Shown piece after piece: positions 13,185 through 24,569 of a DNA stretch of 64,000 bases. How positions within the stretch are numbered: position 1 is the stretch's first letter; each line of letters starts with the position of its first letter. The DNA comes from Erythroxylum novogranatense. Its lineage: Eukaryota > Streptophyta > Magnoliopsida > Malpighiales > Erythroxylaceae. The notes under the pieces were generated by a model. That model was not told the DNA's origin. It did not search any database and was given only the letters and a program-made list of their open reading frames with translations. Location of the stretch: contig CM057230.1 in the NCBI GenBank assembly GCA_029891385.1, forward strand, positions 38,845,858-38,909,857, given 5' to 3'. The position numbers and the translations under genes were made by a program.

Positions 13185-13197
13185 AAAAGGGGGAGAT
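13185..13197 (+). other. Polypurine tract of Copia element
   Basis: AAAAAGGGGGAGAT immediately precedes an LTR start TGTTAAGTC. The full-length Copia element at 26201-34994 has the same tract and LTR start in the opposite orientation. Confidence 0.8.
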
Positions 13198-14356
13198 TGT
13201 TAAGTCAAGAGGACTTCACTACTATTAATTTTGATGACAATCAAATAATAATAATCTTAGAAATATATGAATTGTTTTAATGTATTTCTTAAATGTGCAG
13301 CTAAATGCAAGTACACTTAGGCAACATAAGACGAAGTTCAACGTAAGACAAAGTTGGAGCGTAAGATGAAGTCGAAGCATAAGACGAAGTTGAAGCGTAA
13401 GACGAAGTTGAAGCTTAAGACGAAGTTGAAGCTTAAGATGAAATCGAACCATAAGACGAAGTTGAAGCGTAAGACGAAGTCGAAGCATAAGACGAAGCGC
13501 GACAACATAAGACAGAGTGCAACATAAGACGAAGTCTCAACATAAGAAAAAACACAACATGAGATGAAGTGCAACATAAGACGAAGCAGAATAACAGAAA
13601 AAATATAGTAACTGAAGAAAAGTTATTCCAGACGATACAAAAGGAAGATATACTAGAATGATAGTCAGTTAATTAGTTTGAGTTAGTTACAGGACTCAAC
13701 TAATAACTGTTTCTTGAAGATTAAAGAAGCGGTTATCAAGAAGATGGTTGGAGAATTAGGCTATAAATAGTAGTTCGAGTCGAAAACTACAGATACACAC
13801 ATACGAATATATACAGAGAAACCGATAGAGATTTACTCGTGAACGTTTTGATATTAGCAAAATTTTTGTATTCAGAGGGCAAAAGAAGTGAGAAAACACA
13901 TTTGTAACATGAAAGCTCAAAATACTTTTCTTAGAGAGAAGGGAAGGCTAGAGCTTGGAGAGGCTAACCTAGCTGATAAAGAATACTTGTGTGAGAGACC
14001 TAAAGAGGCTATACATGAAAGAATACTTTTAAAGTTGAAAGAGTATAGTGAAATATTAGAAATACTATGGGAACTGGACGTAGCCTAAGGTTTGGGGTGA
14101 ACCAGTATAAAATCGCAGTATCTATTTTCTAATCCTTATCTTTAATTTTCTTGTGTTAGACGAGTAAATAATATTACTTACGATTGCATTGCTTATCAAC
14201 TTTAGCAAAATATTTTTGTAATCATTTGAATTTTTGTAAAGAGATTCAAGAAATCTCAAAAGATTAATATCCTTGAAAAGATTACACAATTAAACCCCCC
14301 TCTTGTGTAGTTTACATATTATATTAGATTTCTATATTAACTAGTGATTTACTTCA
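13198..14356 (+). repeat. 3' LTR of SIRE-type Copia element (1.16 kb)
   Basis: It starts TGTTAAGTCAAGAGGACTTC and ends AGTGATTTACTTCA, matching in form the LTR ends of the Copia element at 26201-34994 (TGTTAAGTCAAAATGAC ... GTGATTCACTTCA). It includes the conserved ACCCCCCTCTTGTG block near its end and a minisatellite at 13320-13585. Confidence 0.85.
13320..13585. repeat. Minisatellite TAAGACGAAGT in Copia LTR
   Basis: Tandem units of about 18-19 bp, of the form TAAGACGAAGTTGAAGC, with about seven exact copies of TAAGACGAAGT. The word is the exact reverse complement of the core of the minisatellite at 11284-11690. Confidence 0.9.
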
Positions 14357-14890
14357 AGTAGAACATCCTTTCTCTGATGAGAATGATTACCTCTATTAGA
14401 AAACTAGAATAAGGTTTTTCTTAATGGACAAAAGTGTTGACCTATGAAAAATAATTTTAAATGACCACTTTATTTCCACAAAAATTGTAGATAATAAAAG
14501 GATACCTAAATTAAGGGAATAATGGGAGCCTAAGAATAAGAGATTAATCTCCTTGAATAGTATGGTTGTACACATCTTATTTTGTGCATTAAGAAGAAAT
14601 TAACTCAATATGGTCTCTATATGTGAAATAACTTATGACGTTTGTCATACATTAGAAAGTATAAATGAGGGCATAAATTAAGTCAAAGAGAGCAAAGTAA
14701 AGCACGATAACACATCAATATGAATTGTTTTAAATAAAATATAATGAAAACATATCTATCATGTTTACTAGTTTTATTGATATTACTAATGCTCTCAAAA
14801 CTCTTGGTGATATATGCTTATTTGATCAAACATTTACTCCTTAACGTTTTGTGATTGAAGCTATGAAATGTTTAAGAAACTCATTTTGGT
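14357..14890 (+). pseudogene. Copia gag (UBN2-type) remnant
   Basis: The plus-strand translation, with stops, reads HPFSDENDYLY, SLNSMVVHILFCALRR, VSICEITYDVCHTLESINEG and MFTSFIDITNALKTLG. These are the standard blocks of SIRE-type gag and parallel the gag of the Copia element at 33317-34042. It starts directly after the LTR with no primer site or leader, and is cut off near 14890. Gag would form the particle; this copy has many stops. Confidence 0.7.
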
Positions 14891-15139
14891 TCAAATTTGG
14901 TTTTAGGTTCAATCTGGAAGATGAAAAGCTAAACTGAGTTGAAAGCACATTCTTTGAGTCATCCTCTTGATGTTCGAACTCATTTGTCTTTATAGAACAA
15001 AAAGGAGATGGATTATGGTGAATTGTTTTTTTAATAAGAGAAGGGGCAAAAACCCTACTCCTTTGGAATCTATGGAGGGCTAATCATCCTTTTCCTGGTT
15101 CAAAGGTGAAATCAAAGTCAAGGATTGCTTTATTTAACA
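14891..15139. other. Stretch without recognisable feature
   Basis: AT-rich sequence between the Copia gag remnant and an Athila-like LTR end. I see no coding or repeat signal beyond likely decayed element sequence. Confidence 0.4.
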
Positions 15140-18100
15140 TCTCTTAAATATGTATTGTTAAATCTCTCTCTCTGTAGATTGTTTATGTTATTCTTTGCTT
15201 ATTGATTTAGGTATTTGTGTAAAGATGATCTAAATGCTTATATTAGATTGTTTTTATATAAAATCATTGCTATAATCTCAAATACAATATGTAATAGTTG
15301 TGCCTTTGATTCATTTGTAGCAACTAATAGTATTAAATCATTAGGGTTAATATAACATAGGTAAATGACCCGAGCTTGTGTGGTTGTTGCCTAGATTAAT
15401 TTATTTTTCTTATTCGTAATATGGTTATCCTACTAAATCTAGAGAGCTTGTTCTAGGTTTTTTTATAGTTAGGTTTAATTAAAGAGTTATTTTGATTAAA
15501 CACGACTTAAGGAAAAACCGAGACTAACAGAGCTTATTGTTAATCTACAATTAATAGTTTCTAGGAGATGTGTGAACATAACAAGACAATGAAGTATGTT
15601 TATTTGTGTGTAGGTTGAGATTCAACCAAGAACCATATTCCAAAATCATTCATTAATTTTCTCACTTTTATGTTTTTTAATTTAATTGTTTCCTTAGTTC
15701 AATTTAACTTTATTTGGTTATTTGAATCCAACCAAACCCCCCCACAATATCCAAAGCATCAATTCTTTTCATTACAAAAGCTACATGTACATTTCCTGTG
15801 GATACGATCCCTAGTTACCACTGTTACAAAATTTAGTTGTGAGGAGTTAGGTTTTATTTTTTGATACATTCAACGCGCATCAAGAATTTTGCCAAGGAGT
15901 ATGGTGCTTCAGTTTTTGTTTTTAGTTTGAATTGGTGTTTGGTATATATTTGTTTATAAATATTTTTTATATTTATTTCGTGATCTTTTCATGTTTGTTA
16001 ATGTTTGGTTATAGAAAGGACACTACAAAGGGAGTATGTCAATGCAGTAGGTGGAAATTTTTTTTCCATAACCTATATTCTCAATCCTATGACTCAGGTT
16101 AGAGAGATCACATCAATCTTAGTTATGGAGGGGATAGCTAGCAAAATTATTTCTTAAATAGGCTACAGGGTGAACAACAATTCTCACACAGACCAGAAGC
16201 CTCTTATTCTAACTTAGGTACATCTTTGGAAGACTTGGTTAAGTCTTATGTTATAATACTTTGCAAGTAGGATGTGAAACAATTCCATCAAGATACAACG
16301 TCTAGAATCTAGAACTTGGTAAGCCAGATTTATCAGATGACGATAGCTACCAACCACCTAGAATCATAAAGCCGAGAGACGCAACAATCTCAACCTGAGG
16401 TGAATCCACAAAACGTTAGTGCGATAACCTTAAGGAATGAAAAGGAGTTTGAGAATTTTGAGAGGACTAACCAAGGGGTTACTAGTGAAGAAGAAATTGA
16501 GAAGGAGCTTAAAGGAGAAAGAGATATATCATTTAGCTAAAAAATATGGAGACGACTATTCAAAGGATTGCTTATGAAGAAGTTGAGAATGAGCTTGAAG
16601 GAAAAAGGGATATATCATTTAGATCAAAGGTAAATACTGAGTCCCTAATTGTATCATCAACTTAGGCCTTATCCTAAAGAAGCTTAAGTGGAAAAGGTAG
16701 AAGTTGTGACACTTGAAAACCATAATTTTTTCTTGTATGGAGGAAAGCATGGAGTCGAGCCAATGACAATAAACAAAAGCGCTGCTTAGGAGGCAATCAA
16801 AGGGAAGTTTGTTTCTTTTCATTTACATTTTTACATTTCTTACATTTGATATTACATTGGAGACAATTTGAGTTTTAGGTGTGGGGTTAGGGCTCTTAGT
16901 TATACTTTTGTTTACACATTTTTAAGCTTGTTTTTTACTTATGTGTTTTCTTAGGTGTTTTTAAAAATCAAATAAACAAATAAACATTTTCTCTTTTTTA
17001 TTGCTTCTAGGAATATAGAGTCATAATTAGAGAGTGATTTACTAGAAAAATTCATGGCAACTTGAGAATATGCTTGTACTCTAATGATTGATCAATATAC
17101 ATTATCTTTAGAAGAGTTGTGCTAGTGAGATTTTAAGCCTTTATAAATTAACACATCTATATTAGTCTCATTATCTTTTGTTTATGTGTGACCTTTATGA
17201 CATGTACATTCTAACTTTTCTTTAATTTTCTATTCAAGAACACATTTTTATCACATACATTAACATGAAAATGATATAGGCATTCTTTATTTTACGCACT
17301 ACATTGGCCAAATAGCCTACCTACTGATACGATTTTTCCTTTTAATAACCACCTTGAGCTTTATTTGTCTTTTCTTTTTGTGCTAATCACGTTACATTCC
17401 TTAAACCTAATCAATGTCCTACCTAAGCGTTAAAGCTAGGGAAGCATTTGTTGATTGTTGATGATTGTATACAGACAAAAGTATAAGTATGGGGGTATGC
17501 ATATATGTGGGTTGGTTATAATTGTCATAAAGTTATTTTAAGTCTTATCAATGAATTCTAATGTTAATATAGCTTCTTTCAATTTTTGCTAAAAAAAGGG
17601 AAAAAAGAAAAATATGTTTAAATAAAATTACCAAAGAGGAAAAGCAATTTTTTTGCAAAGCTATTCATAAGTAGATTTTCCTCCTAAATTTGTATGGAAT
17701 GGGTGATTTGAGTATAATGCAAATGAGAGAGATGTTACTTTGAAGGGTCACTGCTTATAGTTACAACGTATAGTTTATCATCAATTTTTGTGAGTGATTC
17801 CTTTTATTCCTTATGCTTCATATGATTTATAGTGTGAAGGCTTGAATCTGAGTGGTGAAACATAGTTTTTGCATTCATAATAGTTAATGGTATCTAGTTT
17901 TAAGTGTATGGTAGTTTTTAGGCTTAATGTTACATTGAATGTTTCTTTCTTTACTGGCTTTTATGGCCTTTATGCTACATTACCCAAAAGCATCTCACCT
18001 TAACCTCTATCTCCATTATAACCTTAAAAATTCCTTTTTTTCATGATTATGCATATGAATCCTAGTGATAGAGAACTGAAATGATATGCAACGTTATGGA

Positions 18101-18455
18101 ATGTCTTGATCATGACTAGTGTTTGAGTGAACCTATGGATCTACCTTATTCTTAAACACGGTTTGATAAAGTCTACCCCTAGATTGCTTATTTTCAGACT
18201 TAGAAGTCATAAACTTGAACCAATTGAAAAGGTCTAAAAGACTCATTTTCATACTTAGAAGTCGATATGGTATAGTGAGATCTTTTTTAGGTTGAAGTCA
18301 AATGTCCTAAGAAACACCAATTCTTTAAGAAAGTGATGTTTTGTAATGAATTATTATACAAACAACAGAAGGAAAGAGTATGAGATCAACTTGAAGAAAG
18401 AGCTACAGAGTAGGAATTTCCAATTTTAAATGATAATGAGTGAAGAGGAGACTAA
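15140..18455 (+). mobile_element. Degenerate Athila/Tat-like Ty3 element remnant
   Basis: The block TGTGGATACGATCCCTAGTT at 15798, followed by TTCAACGCGCATCA, is the form seen at the 3' end of Athila-type LTRs, and a degenerate primer site (TTTTGCCAAGGAG) follows. A gag C-terminal remnant is at 16270-16520. The rest, 16860-18455, is non-coding AT-rich text of the kind found downstream of such elements; the pol region is missing. Left and right limits are approximate. Confidence 0.5.
16270..16520 (+). pseudogene. Ty3 gag C-terminal remnant (Athila/Tat type)
   Basis: The plus-strand reading gives NLVSQIYQMTIATNHL, a stop, then QPEVNPQNVSAITLRNEKEF. This matches the gag pattern NLE.QVGQLA ... 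NP....AITLRSGKE of Athila and related elements. Internal stops are present and no pol follows. Confidence 0.6.
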
Positions 18456-18771
18456 TGTGGAATACTTATTTCCATAAGTTCCCTATTTTAACAAGTTTTC
18501 TTATTTCCATAAAGTTTCCTATTTATATAAGTTCAATACTTGTTTTGATTTCCTAATTCTATAAGATTCTTATTTGTTTTTGTATTTCTATTTTCTTTAA
18601 GATTATGATTACTTTTAAAAGCCTATAAATAGGCCTCATACATCTTGCGTTAGACACTATATTAATAATAATATTATATTTAGTTATCTTTAATCTTTCT
18701 CTATTAATGGATTCTTATGTTTATTCTAATTAAGCATGTTACTTAGTTGTTTTTCGTTTCTTGCTACGTCA
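18456..18771 (+). repeat. 5' LTR of the short Ty3 element
   Basis: It starts TGTGGAATACTTATTTCC and ends GCTACGTCA. It is rich in TTTCCTATTT blocks, aligns with 20543-20815 and contains a likely TATA box in AGCCTATAAATAGGCC (about 18620-18635). Confidence 0.8.
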
Positions 18772-18773
18772 GG

Positions 18774-18788
18774 TGGTATTAGAGCAAG
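18774..18788 (+). other. Primer binding site, tRNA-iMet type
   Basis: TGGTATTAGAGCAAG two bases after the 5' LTR; one mismatch to the usual TGGTATCAGAGCAAG. Confidence 0.8.
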
Positions 18789-18879
18789 TTGAATCGCCCC
18801 CTCCATAGCTAGTGACAGTAACAAAAACACAAATGCATTATAGATAACCTTAGGTTGAAGCACCAAGGGGGAGGCACTA

Positions 18880-19960
18880 AGAGAAATGGAGCAATGAATT
18901 ATCATGTGATTGGAGGATCATTCGAAAGGGTGTTTTATGAAGATCCTGGGAAGGTTCAATGCCCTTAACCCTCTTGTTAATAGGGATAAGGAAGATTATG
19001 TGGATCGTGTTAGGGAAAAGCAAGCCCTAAGGTGCACTATTCAGAGACACATTCCTGATCGAAGTCGAAGGCAACCTACCTACTATAGCGAACTAGAGTC
19101 AGGTGAGGAGTTCCTATATGATGGGCCACAAAACCAAAGAAAGCTTGAATACAATTTCAAGTTTCATGTAGATATTTCTTTCTTCAGTAGGATTTTTAGT
19201 ATTGACGGAGTTCTTGACTAGATAGCAGCATTAAGCAGTTATTTGATTATTATGAGATCCCAGAAGGGAGGAAAGTAAAGGTGGTGGACTTTAGGTTGAA
19301 GGGAGCTGCCTTTACTTGGTGGGAAAAGATCAAATAGAAGAAATGGCGTGATGAGAAGGATTATTTTTTTCTTAGATGTAGTTGAAATGGATGATTCTAA
19401 GGGATTTTTTACCCAGATTCTATTCCAACAATACTAGTAATGCAAATAAGGTTCTTAGTCTGTGCAACGCTACACTATAAAATTCCTGAGGTTATCTCAG
19501 ATAATTTCAACATTCTTAAATGGTTTGAGGCCTGCATTATGAGACAAGATTGAGATATTACCGATTCAAACTTTTGCAAAAGCTCAAACTTTAGCATTGA
19601 AGGCATAATTTTTGGCTCAGGAGAGAGGCAAAATTGAACCTCCCATATAAGTTATTATAGGATAAGCTTCAGGAGTTTCCACAAAAGTGCTAGAACCTCC
19701 TCTATGTGGGAATCATTTTTTAGAAGAGAAAGCTATGGGTAAGTAGAGGATAATCAAAAATAAGGAGGTTTTTAAGAGTCAAGCATCAACCTAGAGTTTA
19801 TTATTAGTGTGGAGAGTCAAGAAAATTTTCAAAATAGTGTCCCTAATGAAAAGTGAATATTACAGAGCATAAGAATGATGATGATGTCATTATTTATATA
19901 CCTGATGGTGATGATGAAGAGAATGAGAACTAAGAGGAAGAAAATGAGGAATAGGAGTAT
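18880..19960 (+). pseudogene. Ty3 gag (degenerate)
   Basis: Plus-strand reading 18910-19221 ends YNFKFHVDISFFSRIFSIDG and, after a stop, continues into text matching the gag core (FDYYEIPEGRKVKVVDFRLK then GAAFTWWEKI). A degraded CCHC knuckle (CGESRKFSK, then C) lies near 19812-19845. Gag would package element RNA. Stops and shifts make this copy inactive. Confidence 0.7.
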
Positions 19961-20179
19961 TATGTAATTCAGAAATTACTACTAGCTCCAAAATAAGAAG
20001 GTAAGATCTAACAAAATTAGTTGTTTCAGTCTTGTACCATTGTAGATTAATTGTTTGATGTGATTGTTAACAATAGGAGCTACTAGAACATCATTAATAA
20101 AGAAGTTGTGAAATAACAAGAATGTAGATTAAGAAGCACTCAGATCCTTACATAATCAGGTGAATTAAATTGACAAACA

Positions 20180-20530
20180 AGTTTTAGGTGATTGAGCGTT
20201 TTAAGGTGCCCTTTTCTATTGGTCAATATTGGGATGAGTTTTATTTTGATGTTGTGGATATGGATGCTTGTCACTTGTTATCGGGAGGCCTTAACAATTT
20301 AATATTGTTGCCAAATATGATGGATGAGAAAATGTGTACAATTTGGAGAAAGTGAAACAGAACTATGCTTCACTCGCAATGGAAGAAATTTCGGTCCAAA
20401 GCTTCCAAAATAAATGTGTGGTTTTTCCTTTCTATCACCAAGTTAGAATATGAAATGATGATTTCGGACTTTCCTTTTGATAACTTATTGTACCCCAATT
20501 TGTCAGAATAGTTGAGGACGAGTTTCCCCA
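20180..20530 (+). pseudogene. Ty3 protease and pre-RT linker remnant
   Basis: Reading from about 20186 gives ERFKVPFSIGQYWDEFYFDV and VDMDACHLLSGGL, which corresponds to the end of chromovirus protease (VVDMDACHLLLGRPW). A later segment (VPQFVRIVEDEFPQA) matches the linker before reverse transcriptase. The sequence then runs into the polypurine tract. Confidence 0.7.
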
Positions 20531-20542
20531 AGCAGAGGGGGC
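20531..20542 (+). other. Polypurine tract
   Basis: AGCAGAGGGGGC directly before the 3' LTR start TGACATAG. Confidence 0.75.
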
Positions 20543-20815
20543 TGACATAGAACATCTATTTCCACAAGTTTCCTATCTCCACAACCTTTCCTATTTCTAT
20601 AAAGTTTCCTATTTCTATAAGTTCTTACTTATTTTGGTTTCCTATTTTTATAAGATCCTCACTTGTTTTTGGTTTTCAATTTTCATTATGATTAAGATTA
20701 CTTTGTCAAGCCTATATATAGACCTCCAATTCTTGTATTAGACATTCTATCAAGAATTCTCTCATATTCAGTTAGCTTTAAACTTTATTTATGGGTGGAT
20801 TCTCATATTACTTTC
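20543..20815 (+). repeat. 3' LTR of the short Ty3 element, truncated
   Basis: It aligns with the 5' LTR from its start through GGATTCTCATATTA, after which similarity stops near the 3' end of the LINE remnant. About 45 bp of the LTR end is missing. Confidence 0.7.
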
Positions 20816-21119
20816 AAGACAAATTAAGAAAATAAATGCAAAACTAGTAGTAAACACACCTCACTAGTTTATACAAACAATAAAAATCATATATAAGCAG
20901 GGAAATTAAAAAAGCATCACCTTTAGGTCCTCTACCTTGCTTCCATCATTTCACTTACTTTTTTACAATATTTTTTGTCCTTAAAATCTTTCTAATCCAA
21001 TTGATCACCATCACTTTCCTAATCAATTTTAGTGTTTTGTTGAGAAGTTTCATATTTGTTTTTTTCCTCTTTATATAACAACAATGCAGTTGAAAACAAT
21101 TTTAAAAGTTGAGAAATCC
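20816..21119 (-). pseudogene. LINE remnant, 3' piece (end of ORF2 and 3' UTR)
   Basis: On the minus strand the segment below 21119 reads LFSTALLLYKEEKNKYE, matching the end of plant LINE ORF2 after the zinc-binding domain (pattern like VYxIWKERN). It continues the LINE text found at 24076-24569 once the solo LTR at 21120-24075 is removed. The text from about 20920 down looks like 3' UTR. Confidence 0.5.
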
Positions 21120-21659
21120 TGCGATGCCCTAATACCCCCCTGGGAGGATATGGGAGTGTCACACAAGATAGTACAAACAAACCAAGACATTTCGTAGAAG
21201 CATAGCATTCAAAGATAAACATTTCCAAAACATACGATGCATATCATAATTTCAGAAACCAGCTTGAATTAAGGTTATTATAACCCTTTAAATAAAAATT
21301 CAAAGTTATAGACAAGCCCAAAACAACTCAAAAAAATACATTTTTGAGCAACACAAAACTCATACTCCTTTGGCCATTGCGGTTGACTTGTCTCATTTCT
21401 TAAGTCCTTCTCTCTGAACCTACACTGGGCAAATCTACTGTGCTAAACATATAGCTTAATGAGTAATAACTAATCTACATTAAAGTATTACTTTAACAAT
21501 AAATCAGACATAAGCGATTCAGGACAGATTTAATAATTAACAGAACTGCATAACACAAGAGGGTATAAACCCTTCAGAAACAAAACATAATTCAGATCAT
21601 GTCAGAATCAAACAAATATCAAAGTATAAAATCAGATGACTACTAAATCCATTTACAGA

Positions 21660-21835
21660 AGTAGGTAATGGGATTTATATAGAAGAGATCGAAGTCTCAA
21701 CATTGAAGTGTCACAAAAGAGATCGAAGTCTTGACACCTAAGTGTCAAAATCAGAAGACTCCGAAGTGTCAATGGCAAAAGGCATCGAAGTGTCGATAAC
21801 AGAAGACACTGAAGTGTCACAGAAGCAGCTATAGA
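21660..21835. repeat. GAAGTGTC short repeats in LTR
   Basis: Repeated GAAGTGTC and ATCGAAGTC words at intervals of about 18-30 bp, with interspersed GACAC. The position inside the LTR corresponds to the short-repeat zones at 4915-5010 and 36078-36245. Confidence 0.75.
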
Positions 21836-22663
21836 CCTTCTAGGCATACCTATTTACCCACAACTAGTACTTAACATAATCAAAATAGAAATGTCTGAAA
21901 TTCAATTCACATGTCAGTCCAATAGCTTTACAAATCATTCAATAGACCAAAAGCAGTAATAAACAAAACAGTCAATGCAAAGCTATCAAATTTGACCATC
22001 TAAATTATTTACAAAAATTACCGTCTAAAATTACTTACTAAATCTCCCTTATTTCTTATTGCCTCAATGTCTCGACAATATCTGAAATCGGTCGCTCGAT
22101 GGGTTCCTCTAAAACATTTAATACAAACACATATCATTGTTGTGCATAATTATAAATTCAATTATGCACATTCATGTATACTGAATATGTATAATGCATG
22201 TTCATGACAAATTTCGAGATTCTTATCCTTAATCTTGTCACATTATAAATCAAGAGAAACCATAATAAATTTCTCAATCTGGATTTATTTCACAACCAAC
22301 TTTCGGGTCCACTTTGCTCAATTATTCTCATTAGGTAGCTAAGGTAATTAGGTAATATTTCCTTCTAGAAAGTCTTCCCTCTTTGTCTTAGGTTTCCAAT
22401 GATATAAAGTTCATACAATTTGGTTTAGAATACTGTAAGTTATACTCAAAAGTTTTTAGATTGTTCTAAAGCTTCAGCAAAATTCTTATCTCAACTTCCT
22501 ATCAGATTTTGGAATTCTTAGAGGTAGAATTAGAGTTTAATCTCTCTGAAAAATTGTATCCCTATGTCTCTAGTTTACTCCAAATAAAAAAATCACCCCA
22601 ATCGGATAACTACAAAGAAAGTTATGCCCAAAATACTGAAACATGTTCAAGTTGTGCAGGAAA

Positions 22664-22790
22664 CTTCGCCGCGACGAACTTTCCAGAGAGGAAAATTTTC
22701 TTGTAAATTCTTAAACTTTTGCCGCGGCGAACCCAGGAGTTGGCTGTGACAAACTTTCACAAAAATGAAATCTTTCAAGTTGGCCACGGC
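22664..22790. repeat. CpG-rich palindromic motifs in LTR
   Basis: CGCCGCGACGAAC, GCCGCGGCGAACCC, GGCTGTGACAAAC and GGCCACGGCGAAC occur in 130 bp, with GCCGCGGC a perfect palindrome. They sit in AT-rich surroundings at the same relative place as the CpG-rich zones of the other two LTRs. Confidence 0.7.
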
Positions 22791-24075
22791 GAACTTTACT
22801 ACATTTTAATCATCTTCTTCCTCTCTTCTCCTTAATCCTTCATCACTAACTTGTATACTTACCTTTACCATTTTATTTCACTTCTATATCATCTGAACTC
22901 ATTCTCAACACTCTCAAAACCAAGTTTATAATCAGATACTAAAAATCGATTCCTTACACAAGCTTTCTCTCACTATTACGTATTTTCCATTCTCATTTTC
23001 CTTTATGCCTTCACTTCATTTAACACAATCGACACTCCAATCTATCCTCATTTTAGCTCGACAACACAAAACAAAACAAAGATCCAGGGTTCATATCCAA
23101 TAACAAAATTCCAATTCTCATTCATGTATAATTCTATTTTTTTGCATCGGTTCCATTTTTGGCACTAATCACTTTACAAATTTCTCATTTAACCCATTAT
23201 GAACACCACCCAAATCATCTGAAACCTTTCCACTTCACTAAGTTTTTCTTTTAAGCTACATGTAATTAGTGTTACTACATCTACATAATATTATCACCTT
23301 CACTGAATTTGTTTCACACACAACTCATGCATGTGCTCATTCTCAACACATAAAACATCATCCAACTCATGCATGCACTTATTTCTAATACACATCATCA
23401 GAATCATTCATAGAACTCATAAAGTTAAACTTTGCTAACCTTGTTTTTCAGAAAATCACTAGGGTTTCGACGATGGTTAAAAAAGGTAGACTAGAGGGAG
23501 AAGCAAACTATCAACAGGACCAACTTATTTATATTGCAAAGTACATTACCGACATAAGCATCCAAATTGGTGTTTTGGTGAAGAAGATTCAGTGATTTTT
23601 TCAAAAAAACACCAACATAACCCAAAAAACAACAATGCTTCTATGATTTTCCTCTTAAGCACAAGTACGCATGTGTGTTGTTATTACGTGTATGGTTTCT
23701 AAATTGACACATGGCTCATTGTATGATTGCCATTTGTCATGCACATAGAAGTGCCACATGTCAAGGCACCATTTGGTCTATTTTCCCCTAATATCCAAAA
23801 TACCCCAAAATTTTCAGAAAAATTTCTAAAATTTTCAAAAATTCCAAAATATTACCAATAATCTTCAAATAAATTTTCATCACTAATAAACAACAATTCT
23901 CATCTTAATCAGAAATTTTAAAACCAATTGTACCCAAAAATGTCAATGAATGCATGTACAAATAATAGTATGAGTCCAAAAATGCATATGCACAAATAAG
24001 CAAAAACTCAATTATGCAAAGCATACTATGCATTTAAATTCCTTAATATTCTAACCCCTAATATGGGGCATTACA

Positions 24076-24569
24076 AATACTTTTTCTTAGGACCTTTAAA
24101 GTTGTATCCTCATTTTACAACTTCGTCTCAATTATATTTTTCCACATAAAAGTTTACTAGAATTTTAGTCAATAAACTCAAGGAATACTCACAATCAAAG
24201 AATAAGTAATTCATAGTTTCATTATCTTGATTTCATAAAGAGCACTAAGAGCTGAAAAACACATTATATTTAAACTTGTCCTTATTTCTTAATCTTCCTT
24301 TCACTGTATGTTGGAGAATAAAAATTACTTTTGATAAACTTTTGGAGTCTCAAACTAATCCAAACCATGTAACCTTATGATGAGATGCTATAAGAATTTT
24401 CATAAACGATCTATTAATGAATTTGTAAGAATAGTGGTGTAGACATTTGAGTGAGTCTTTAACCCTAAATTTAGATTGTAATTTAGTAAATTATGGATTA
24501 ATGGCAAAAAAATATTTAGAGAGGTGTGTTGGCTAATGCCAGGTGTTCGCTTATGCTATGACTACTACT
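24076..24569 (-). pseudogene. LINE remnant, middle piece (zf-RVT domain)
   Basis: Minus-strand text reads VKGRLRNKDKFKYNV, then, after stops, NQDNETMNYLFFDCEYS. This is the zinc-binding zf-RVT domain that follows reverse transcriptase in plant LINEs (pattern GRL.TKD.L ... C..C....ET..HLFFDC..S). The protein would be part of the LINE reverse transcriptase polyprotein. Stops show it is inactive. Both ends are LTR insertion points. Confidence 0.7.

Larger units (their letters stand above)
18456..20815 (+). mobile_element. Short Ty3 element with gag and protease only (non-autonomous)
   Basis: A 5' LTR of 316 bp (18456-18771), a tRNA-Met primer site, gag, a protease remnant, a polypurine tract and a partial 3' LTR (20543-about 20815) follow in order within 2.4 kb. 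Reverse transcriptase, RNase H and integrase are absent: the coding trace stops just before where reverse transcriptase begins and passes straight into the polypurine tract. The protease text and short LTR suggest a Reina-like chromovirus (inference). Confidence 0.75.
21120..24075 (-). mobile_element. Solo LTR (2.96 kb), near-perfect target duplication
   Basis: Plus-strand ends TGCGATGCCC and GGGGCATTACA have the same layout as the LTRs at 4308-8254 and 35465-38219. It is flanked by AATCC (21115-21119) and AATAC (24076-24080), four of five bases the same. No internal region is present. It interrupts a LINE. It contains two repeat zones, 21660-21835 and 22664-22790. Confidence 0.8.

Noticed and set aside
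13225..13577. Minus-strand open frames of Leu/Arg/Thr/Gln and Phe/Val/Leu repeats
   Set aside because: They are translations of the TAAGACGAAGT minisatellite inside a Copia LTR, not genes.
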